Positions 55,980-64,000 of a DNA stretch of 64,000 nucleotides are shown piece after piece. Every line of letters begins with the position of its first letter. The stretch's first letter is position 1. The translations under genes and the position numbers were made by a program. Source of the stretch: Symbiodinium microadriaticum (taxonomy: Eukaryota; Sar; Dinophyceae; Suessiales; Symbiodiniaceae); the NCBI GenBank assembly GCA_001939145.1, contig LSRX01000361.1, forward strand, positions 332,721 to 396,720, in the 5' to 3' direction. The notes beneath the pieces were generated by a model that was not told where the DNA came from, ran no database searches, and saw only the letters and a program-made list of their open reading frames with translations.

Positions 55980-58900
55980 GGCCGGTAGCCTTGGTCTCAC
56001 GCTGTGGGGGTCTCGAGTTTTAGCATAGTGGCGTTAATAATTAGAGCGTACGTTTTTGGGGCATATTCTGGTAGAATTGTAATAAGAACCCAGAGGGTTC
56101 AGAGTTTGGGACCTAGAGGCTTAGGTTCCGGGCATAGGGTGTATAGCCTTCAGGGCCTAGGACATGCTTTGGGCTTGCAGCTTGTTTGAGTTCTACTGTC
56201 AGTCTACGCCTTCGGTGTTCGGGTTGAACGAATGAATAGATCCCTCCACGAAACGTCTCAAGACTCATGTCTTACCGGTAGTCGTGATGCCAGCAGTGAT
56301 CGTTGTGATAACATGATGTTGATGCCCGAACCAGAAACCTGACACTTGCGACATGACGGTATACTCGCAAAAGCCACGTCGTCGTCCCGAAACGGTTGCA
56401 GACCCGCAACACCAGGTTCAAGGAAGGAGCAATGCCAGTAGTGTCAGTAGTGCATGTGCAGTCTCACATCAAAAATAAAACCCTTAAACCCCTTAAACCC
56501 CTAGGCCCTCAGCCCTCGACCCTAAACCTCCTGAAACGAGGCATCCTAGAAAATCCTGACCAACCCCTACCTCAGCAAACCCGACTGCCCTTACCCCAAC
56601 CTGAACGTCGCATGCACCTAGGGCTATCATACAGAAAAGTTTCAGAAAATGAAGGAACTTTCATGTCCAGCCGTAAACAGGGTCAAACAAGTAAGTAGAA
56701 TCCGTAGCAGCCGTAGTACAAGGATCCCCAAAGAAGGTATCCATCTAACCTGGCACACCAGTCACAGCGGACGCCGTGCCTTCGGAGGCAAGGTCCAGTT
56801 CCAGGGAGTTCAGCCGAGGGACCTGCGCCCGTAAGAGCTACGTTTCGTGGTGGGGGTTTCGGGGTTTAGGGGTTAATTCAGGTTTTGGGCTTGGGGTTTT
56901 CGGGTTTAGTGCTTGGGGTTTTGGGGATTAACCCTTTCAAGCCTAAACCCTTGACTCCGACACTTTGAGGCTTGTTGAGGTTCAGGGTTTTGGCTGGGGT
57001 CTGCAGTGGGGGTTGGGGGAGTTGAGGGTTTAGGGTTTGCAGGGTTTAGGGGCCTTAGGTCTGGGGTTGATTGCTCGCTGTCTCCATGAGCCCCTGACTC
57101 TCCGCCCCCGTGTTTCCAGGCTTCTGCATTGGAACCCGAAGCTCGTCTGGGGTGTTGGGGTTTCGGGTTTAGGGTTTTCAGTTTAGAGTGCAGCGCATTG
57201 GGGTGTCGAAAAAGACCGTAGCCTTCTACGAAACAACGTACTACATGTTTTTTGTGGACATGGTACCTTATGTTTCTTCGGGACAGCCGCAAGTAGGAGC
57301 ACTTGCGGAAAATGGGAGTCGTGTCCCCAATGCTGCCCTTAGTGCATGTAGCTCCGACATTTTCATGACCATTCAAGACCTTGAGCTCTACAGGCATAGA
57401 CGAACTTGAATGCTAAGTGCTTTAGGGTTCACGGATGAAGGGTTTCGGGTTCTAGGGTTCAGTGTCATGTCTTGGCTGGCCCCAAAGGCTAATGATGCCA
57501 GAAACCCTGGCGAATTCCGCCGTTCATGTACGGCTCAGGGGTTCTGTTTCCGAGCCCACTGCATAGCAAGTCACTACATAACCTCCACCCGACTCCACCC
57601 AAAACGGCCTCAGAAGGTGGAACGACATAGGAAAACTCCAGAGCCTTGGGATCCCGCAAGAAGTGGCACAACGAGACGGTAGGAAAGGGCCAGAGTTTCA
57701 GGACGGTGAGTCGGTGCTTCGAGCTCCAGGGGAGCGGCTAGAGAGGTCTCTAATACATGGAATAGGGTTGGGGGGGGTTTTTAGCGCATACTATCATGAT
57801 GTAGGGACTTCTAGGGCACATGTGCTTACTACCAGTAGCTAGCTATAGGCCCGTATAACAAAGTTGCTCGAGATTTTTTGAGAAGCCCGAAAAACAGCTT
57901 TCGCGGTGCTTCGTCTTTCTATTTTTGAGCGTGAGGCCTTGCTGAAGTTCCACTTCTCCAGGACGCTTTCGGTGGGCTTCTGGGTTCAGAATGCCATCTA
58001 ATTTGCAGCCCAGAGATTGCGCTGCATCCACAACCCCAACTACAAAGGTTGTAGCTATGCAGGGACTATTAGGGGTACAGTTTTACTCAGCAAAGTCACA
58101 CCTCTTATATTTAGAGCCCAAAACCCCAAACCAGCTCAAGCCCCATCTCAAGATTGGCATGGCTACTCTCTTGCGAAGATCTTCAGCCGTCAGAAGAAAC
58201 TCAGGTCGGAACGTCCTCGTTGTTCTCCCCCTGCTTCGGGGATCTGGGGCTGAGTTTTGGGGCTTCGAACCTAGGCCCGAACTGGGAAAGCCCTCATCCG
58301 AGAAAATAAAACCTACACCCTAAAGCCGAAATCCAAAACCCTAAACACCCTGAACTTTGGCACCCGGAATCTGAGCTTGAAGCTTCAAGGCTGAGCTACA
58401 GAGTAAGAACCCGGATTTGGGACGTCAAGGCTTGGATTGGAGGCTTGGCCCAAGAACGTTTTGTGGGCAGTTAGGGGTTCAGAGTTTAGGGGCATGATGA
58501 GTGAGGGCACAGTCAGAGCCTGGCTCTAAGGTACCTTGCGCAAAAGAAGGCAACCCTTCAATAGGTTTTTGCGAAATACTACAGCATGGTTACAATAAGG
58601 AACCAGAAGATTATCGGCATTGGCAATTCTGTAAGCTCTTATATTAATATTATCACTCCCACTGCAGAGAGTTTGCTGTTACACTGCTCCCAACCTTTGA
58701 TCATCAGGAGTTCTGAAACGATCTCTCTTCCCCCAGCAGAAATTTAAAAAAATCCCAGATGCCAAGTCGTATGAACGTGCTTAAGGGTTTGGGTTTGGGG
58801 GCTGTGATCTTTCGGTTATCGGTTTACATAGCGATCGGAACTTCGAAGTCGGGGGCCTCTGCTGCAGAAGCGCCGGGAATAAAGTGACCTGCAGGCCACA

Positions 58901-59570
58901 GCTCTTGCGGCCAGGGTCCACAAGACGAAACGATTAGAAACGCGATCAGTCGAAAGTTAGAACCCCCAAACCTAAACCCTAGGCCCTAGGCCCCCAGACC
59001 CCCAAACTCAAATCCCGAACCAACACCGACAGCCAGGATTCCCCAAAAACCTAAACCTGCACTGTCTGCTTTTAACCCTAAGCCCAAAATCCTTAAAACT
59101 AGCCCTACGCCCTGAACCTAAACCCTCAAGTAAAATCCTTAAACCCGAAATGCTCAACAAGAACCGCGAACAACGACACAGTTCCGTGAATGTCCAGACC
59201 AGCCGACTTGGAGACAAAAATGATACCAAAAAGGTATCATGCCCTAAACTAACCTCTTCAAGCTCACAGCGCCCCAACAGATCTAACAAGCGACCCTCAA
59301 AACCGAAATCCGAACCATGAAGACACCCTCAAAAAGACCCGAACCCTAGGTAACCCCAGACCCCTAAACCGGGAAACCCGGACTGAGCCTCACAGAGCCC
59401 CAACAAAATCCCAAAACCCAACTCCCCCAAAGCTAAAAGCCAAAAAGACAGGCCTTGGCTCATCTCGGATCTGGCAAAAGCCGGGCTGAGCGCGTCCTGA
59501 ACCGTCCTGGACCTCAGTGCCAGGGTTCCTTACACGGATCTATATAAGGGTTTCTAGAGAGCTTCTTTAA
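55980..59570. repeat. Degenerate telomere-like sequence of alternating polarity
   Basis: G-rich blocks (56090-56170, 56850-57060, 57150-57190, 58450-58500) alternate with C-rich ones (56470-56600, 58310-58350, 58930-59440). ORFs up to 163 codons (minus 56906-57397) translate these words. Plus-strand 57991-58323 and minus-strand 59008-59289 are likewise doubtful. No gene is recognised. Confidence 0.6.
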
Positions 59571-59579
59571 GGGTACTCT

Positions 59580-59951
59580 GTGGGTGTGCTGTGTGGGATT
59601 TGGGGAGCCACTCATCTTCTAAAAAGGGTCTGTGAGAAAGCTCTAAGCATTGGCTTCCTGGGTCATCCGGTGAAATTGAAACGAACTGGCACCACTTGGC
59701 ACGGCTGGTCACCACCTTCTTCAGCTGACCCCATGCGACGCATATGCTGCATGTTCTTCACTTCGACGAACCTGCTACAGCTGATCCTGCACAAACTTCG
59801 GCTGATCTTTGCCGGCGAATTTATAAGCACTCCGATCCTCTGCACGGTCACGGCTCACTTGTACAGAGGCTCCGCCAAGTATGAAGTTGAACCTCGCCCT
59901 CGCCCTTCAAGGATGGCAGTTGAGCGGGCAGTGAAATCTTCGATTGCTTGA
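59580..59951 (+). CDS. Possible exon or small gene, 123 codons, unknown function
   Basis: This ORF sits in an isolated patch of unique, evenly composed sequence between telomere-like stretches. Its C-terminal half reads like real protein (around LILHKLRLIFAGEFISTPIL, then TAHLYRGSAKYEVEPRPRPS) and ends in TGA. The middle contains one hydrophobic stretch. I considered a glycosyltransferase C-terminus but cannot support it. It may be the last exon of a split gene whose other exons are not visible. Confidence 0.3.
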   Translation: MGVLCGIWGATHLLKRVCEKALSIGFLGHPVKLKRTGTTWHGWSPPSSADPMRRICCMFFTSTNLLQLILHKLRLIFAGEFISTPILCTVTAHLYRGSAKYEVEPRPRPSRMAVERAVKSSIA

Positions 59952-59959
59952 GGGGGGGG

Positions 59960-61900
59960 GGTTGCAGGGATTTTGACTGATCTATCGGCCTTATCACCTA
60001 ATATAGGGTGCTTTAGGGTCCTTACTCTGCCTTAAGGCCTGGACCTCAGCGCAAAAGTGGCTCCCGAAGGTCCTCTTAGAGTTGCTAACATTCTATATAG
60101 GGTTCCCTAGAACACAAGGGTGACTACAAGGGCCCTTAGAGGGGTTCTATGAGATGATTGCAAGGGCTACTGCATGACCCATGCAGTCGGGGGTTTTGAC
60201 TTCAGGGTTGCGGGTTAGGGCTCTACCAGGACCTGGATATGAAGGCTTGGGATCTAAGTGTGAGGGGCCTATGGTTGGAGCCGGCAGAAAAATGAGCGGC
60301 TGCTGCGCGGCGTACTTAAACCTCGAGCCCCATTAAGCAGAGGCCTAAGCCAAAGCTGCACTCCCAAATTTTCAAAAAGCCATGGGCCCGCAAAAGCCTA
60401 ACCCTGAACCGCTTCAGCTCAAACGACCCCTCAGGCCCAAACACTGCAAAACCAAAAGCAAAGCCCCAATAAAACGAAACCCCAGAACCCTAAAACCTAA
60501 ACCCCCCCAAACCCTAAAGCCCCAATGGGGAGCACTGCGAGGGCCCAGCCGCATCAACTTCTCGAGGATGCCCGTTAGCGCCTGAAGCTGCCAGGAAGTC
60601 TCTGAAAGGGAACTTCATGCCTCTAAGGAACCCTCTCGTCCCTGAGCTATCCGCGTCCGGAATTCCTAGTAGGAGGAGGAAGTGTGCAGGACCTCAGGCT
60701 CAGAACCACAAACACAAGCACCACTAGGAACCAAAGTACGACAGGCTAGCTTCGAGGAGCGTATGCCTCTAAGGGTCTAGGGCTTTAGGTTTTGGGCTCA
60801 GAGTTTATAGGGTTTAGGGGGTTTTCAGGCCTCTCAGGGTTCCTTGAATTGAAGGGTCCGCGGAGGGCTTAGCATTTTGGATGACGGCTCCCCGACGGCG
60901 CCGGAAACGCTTCAGGAACTTGGGCAAGGATTTCAGTCCGCATGCGCAGCCAAGGAGATGCTGGAGGAGCTTGGCGGGCCTCCCTCAAAAGCCCACCTAC
61001 ATCAAAAACCCTATCTATCTATCTATCTATCTATTCTTTGCTCCCCAATGAAATGTCATAAAGTATCTGACAAAAATCCCGAGGCCCTAACCGAGCCCCT
61101 CGGGCCTGAACCATGACACCCCCCAAAAAAATCTTCAGGTCGCGGCCTGCTCTTTGCAGGACCACTCCCGCAGGTAGTCATCCTGCTCAGCTGGCTCTTT
61201 TCAGGTCTCAGGCAGGGTTTCGGGCTCAGGGCTCTAATTGCAATGGCGACTTCTGGCTGGAGCAGAGCATTATTGCAGCACCCTCAGGCTTGGGTAGTAG
61301 CGGTAGGCAAAACATTAAAACAGTCATATCAGCAAGCGAATGCAATACAACAGAGGCATTCCACACGAAAGCTCAGTGACGTAGAAGAAAGTCCATAATG
61401 ATTTGTAGCATAGTGCATGATGATGACAGCACACACCAAGCTCCCTAACTTAACCCTATGGTTGAAGCCTCATTGCCTGCAAAAGGTTGTTCCTTTGGGA
61501 GCTTGTTTCGGGATTGATAGAGGCCGTGAAGTTCCCGGTTCTTTTCCCGAAACCCTTCCCCACCCTGAAGTCCCAAATCCTAAACGGTTCTCGGCCGTCG
61601 GGATTTGGGGCTTTGGGTCTCGGGGATGTAAAAACCGTCCGGGACCCCGAAACCTGAAAGTTGCAAGGCGCCAGTTCCCTGTCCGCTGTGGCCCATGCCC
61701 AGGGCCAGGGGATCAGAGGCAAAGCAAGATTCCAGTGTAATGCCCCCAGGCTCAGATCCTGCAAAGCCCTGCAGAGGTTCTGAACTCCTGTCAAAAATCT
61801 TCTTCCTCGGTAACAGGCCCAGGAGTAGGGTCGAGAAATGCTGAACCTGCAGAAAGCTAACAAAAGCCTTGCCTCAAATGGCCATCGCAAAACGCTCTAC
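59960..61900. repeat. Degenerate telomere-like sequence with anonymous segments
   Basis: C-rich words lie at 60380-60530 and G-rich words at 60770-60850. The rest is anonymous. A (CTAT)n run lies at 61010-61034. ORFs of 67-144 codons have no recognised domain. The part adjacent to 61900 may include the 3' end of the Copia element. Confidence 0.5.
61010..61034. repeat. (CTAT)n microsatellite
   Basis: Six CTAT tetramers. Confidence 0.95.
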
Positions 61901-61992
61901 GGCCCTCTTTTCACTGCTGTCCAGGAGCCACTGCAGCTGCTGTACACTCGCAACTCACTGACAAGCATATGGAAGAGAATCAGCGGAAGCTA

Positions 61993-62052
61993 CATCAGGT
62001 CAACCCTTTCCACAAACTTTCACACTGGTCCAAAATTCTTTTTGACCTGATG
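61993..62052. repeat. Short inverted repeat spanning the Copia stop codon
   Basis: CATCAGGTCAA (61993-62003) and TTGACCTGATG (62042-62052) are perfect 11-base reverse complements separated by 38 bases. In the transcript the stem would bracket the last codons and the stop of the Copia frame. Confidence 0.7.
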
Positions 62053-64000
62053 CCTGTACACGCTTGGCTGATTCTTCTCGGAAAACAACTCCGGACCGTA
62101 TCTGTTCTCTGAGTTCCTTTCCCCTAGCAGACTTAGTAAGACCGTCAGCAATCTGATGACGCGTGGGAACCCAGAGCAACTTGGTTTTCGGTCCGTCTCT
62201 GGTACTCAGCATCTGTCGGAGAAGCACAGCATGAATGATGCTACCCTTGTCGGCAACATGCTGCCCGTCCTTATGGACCGTGTCATAAATGGACTTACAA
62301 TCCGTCACCATAGTCATGGGAGTAAGATCATTCCATCCATCATCATCCACGCTTCCGACGATTTCCGAGCCGAAACGAAGTTCGCTCATGAGCACTTGAG
62401 AAAAATGCCCCATGCCTAAAGCCATAAGAGCAGCGTGGGTTTCGCCCGAGAAACTCGACTCGATAACACGTTTGTTAGTACTGCTTCGCCAATCAACCAG
62501 ATTGATATGGCCAGGAACTCCCCGAAGTTCGGTCGAGCCACGTTTCACGAACCCTACCATGCCACCCTTTTGCGAGTAGACAAGCCGCTTGTCAAACGAG
62601 GACTGAAGGATGTCGTCTGCTTCTTCGTCTATCTCGACTCCTACACTGGAATACAGACCAGCATCTGAGTACACAATCAACTGAGCATCTTTACCCAAGT
62701 TGCGAAAGACGACCTCCATGCGATTGGCCTTAGCCTCTCTGACAGCTTTGTTTGCCCTAAGCAGATCGGCCACCCTCAGGTCAGCAACCCTCTTCTGAAG
62801 CTGATTAGTCTCAAAACTCAAATCTGGCCGAGACTGAGTCGCGACCCACTGCAGGCTTCCAACGATGGAGCGATAATTCGCCCTCTCTTCTTCGCTTGCG
62901 GGAAGCTCGACGGTGAGCTTTCTTTCCTTATCAACTTCCATCTGTTCAAGACGTCCGTCGATAAACCCGTCCTGTGACAGGACGATGCATCTTTCACCGT
63001 CAATCTCCTTCAAGCGAATCTCCTTGCCACAGTATGTGACACCTTCAACCTTGTCGGGGACCTTGTCCCAAGTTCCGAACGGAAACCTCTTGCCCAACTT
63101 ATCCACCACATGTCTAGCATAACTGGAACCATCGTGACACACCATCAAATCGTCAACATGAACCACCATGATGCCACATAAGTTTCCCTGTTCATTACGC
63201 AACATAAAAACCGCAGGATCAATGTAGGACTTGAGGAATCCAAGTTCACCTGTGAGAACTCTCGCCAACTCTTCGTACCATGCCCTAGGAGCATCTGGTC
63301 TCCCGTACACAGGTTTCAGGAGTTTGAGGATCTGGTTGGGTCGGACCCCTTTCAGACCTTGTTTGGGGGGCCTCATATACATGGGTTCCTTCCCTTCGAG
63401 AGGGGCTCCCTGAAGGAACGCATTGCTAATATCTCCTATGAACCAATTGTCAACCCAACCAAAGCTAACCGCGACATGGAGAAACAGCATAGTCGAAACC
63501 CTCTCTACGGTAGGTGAGTCTACCTGAACTTGTCCTGTCTGCGCATCAGGGCACAGGTGCCCCTGCAAACACAGCCTCGCCTTCGGACGAGTCGGCAAGG
63601 GATTCCCTTGCTCATCGACCAGCCCGGCATTCTTGTTTCGGTAGACATATCTACTAGGGAGGACTCTGTGAGGCATCTCTTTGATCACGCGTTCACTCTC
63701 TTTCTCATCAAGAATCTCGCAACTCTCAAACTCTCTCCAACTATTCCACTCCTTCTCTTGGGCCTGATGATAGAGGTCTCTCTCATGCAAGGGAATCTTC
63801 TCATAGGGAACCTCTTTCTCCATCATCCGTTTCATTTTGTTCTTTCCTACCGTCTTTCCGAATGACACAGTGTTCACGGCTTGTTCTCCTTTTTGACGCT
63901 TTATCTGTTGAGGAACATCTTCAAGACACATGTCACGTTTGGTCCTTCCTTGAAAGACGGTTATCAAGATCTCAGCCGGGGCTTTGGGCAAGTACACATT
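62000..64000 (-). CDS. pol: Ty1/Copia retrotransposon polyprotein, reverse transcriptase and RNase H part (partial)
   Basis: The frame is open from the window edge to TGA at 62000-62002. The codon at 63997 is GTG and is not a real start; the polyprotein continues beyond the window. Numbering from there, residues 70-350 are the reverse transcriptase, with KARLCLQGH (139-147), the first catalytic Asp in GDISNAFLQG (188-197), LKPVYGRPDAPRAWY (227-241) and the second motif VVHVDDLM (278-285, HVDD in place of the commoner YVDD). Residues 440-625 are the RNase H: YSDAG (443-447), SSFSGETHAAL (514-524), TDCKSIYD (565-572) and the closing VPTRHQIADGLTK (610-622). The order RT then RNase H at the C-terminus, and the closing motif, are typical of Copia. 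There is no internal stop or frameshift, which suggests a young copy. Gag, protease, integrase and both LTRs are not identifiable in the window. Confidence 0.93.
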   Translation of the reverse strand, partial: NVYLPKAPAEILITVFQGRTKRDMCLEDVPQQIKRQKGEQAVNTVSFGKTVGKNKMKRMMEKEVPYEKIPLHERDLYHQAQEKEWNSWREFESCEILDEKESERVIKEMPHRVLPSRYVYRNKNAGLVDEQGNPLPTRPKARLCLQGHLCPDAQTGQVQVDSPTVERVSTMLFLHVAVSFGWVDNWFIGDISNAFLQGAPLEGKEPMYMRPPKQGLKGVRPNQILKLLKPVYGRPDAPRAWYEELARVLTGELGFLKSYIDPAVFMLRNEQGNLCGIMVVHVDDLMVCHDGSSYARHVVDKLGKRFPFGTWDKVPDKVEGVTYCGKEIRLKEIDGERCIVLSQDGFIDGRLEQMEVDKERKLTVELPASEEERANYRSIVGSLQWVATQSRPDLSFETNQLQKRVADLRVADLLRANKAVREAKANRMEVVFRNLGKDAQLIVYSDAGLYSSVGVEIDEEADDILQSSFDKRLVYSQKGGMVGFVKRGSTELRGVPGHINLVDWRSSTNKRVIESSFSGETHAALMALGMGHFSQVLMSELRFGSEIVGSVDDDGWNDLTPMTMVTDCKSIYDTVHKDGQHVADKGSIIHAVLLRQMLSTRDGPKTKLLWVPTRHQIADGLTKSARGKELREQIRSGVVFREESAKRVQASGQKEFWTSVKVCGKG

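Noticed and set aside
61907-61918. Polypurine tract and 3' LTR of the Copia element
   Set aside because: A purine run exists on the minus strand, but no TG...CA-bounded LTR can be recognised with only one end of the element in view.
1-64000. CRISPR array, insertion sequences, operons, rRNA genes
   Set aside because: No regularly spaced direct repeats with unique spacers, no bacterial transposase, no gene clusters with short spacing and no rRNA core sequences were seen; the window looks eukaryotic.

Overview
This looks like nuclear DNA of a microbial eukaryote, most likely a dinoflagellate (Symbiodiniaceae-like). The grounds are: (i) the plant/alveolate telomere word TTTAGGG/CCCTAAA, in degenerate form, makes up much of the non-coding sequence; (ii) two long single-exon genes lie in an otherwise gene-poor, repeat-rich window; (iii) a Ty1/Copia polyprotein sits at the right edge; (iv) a possible relic of the dinoflagellate spliced leader precedes one gene. 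The identification is an inference. No rRNA, tRNA, organellar gene or full spliced leader was found that would settle it, and other TTTAGGG-telomere algae or alveolates remain possible.

Layout. 1-7.8 kb: degenerate telomere-like sequence, a very long perfect GGGTGT satellite (3377-4785) and a GC-rich island with broken ORFs (5.69-6.77 kb). 7.82-10.34 kb: a single-exon plus-strand gene for an 838-residue multi-pass membrane protein of unknown function. 10.3-17.9 kb: anonymous and telomere-like sequence, triplet tracts and a nested hairpin. 17.98-20.56 kb: a sharply bounded AT-rich island with an inverted microsatellite, diverged ~310-bp tandem repeats and a small GC-rich inset. 20.6-41 kb: mostly degenerate CCCTAAA/TTTAGGG sequence that switches polarity many times, with microsatellites, a 355-base assembly gap (37258-37612) and no gene I can name. 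41.1-50.7 kb: mostly unique sequence. It holds a MITE-like inverted repeat (41590-41984), a single-exon minus-strand gene fusing an FkbM/METTL24-type methyltransferase to a fucosyltransferase-like domain (43476-45515), an AT-rich stretch, and exon-like fragments on the minus strand, one with a clear FAD/NAD(P)-binding Rossmann motif. 50.7-61.8 kb: telomere-like sequence again, including two copies of a duplicated segment and a G/T tract. 62.0-64.0 kb: the reverse transcriptase/RNase H part of a Copia retrotransposon on the minus strand, running off the window.

The genes do not form an operon or an evident pathway. The most notable gene is the methyltransferase/fucosyltransferase-like fusion, whose architecture suggests a Golgi enzyme acting on glycans, possibly making O-methylated fucose. 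The most notable non-coding features are the GGGTGT array (potentially dozens of tandem G-quadruplexes), the AT-rich island and the telomere-like sequence of alternating polarity. Introns are hard to define by eye here, so multi-exon genes between the two long ORFs are probably under-reported.
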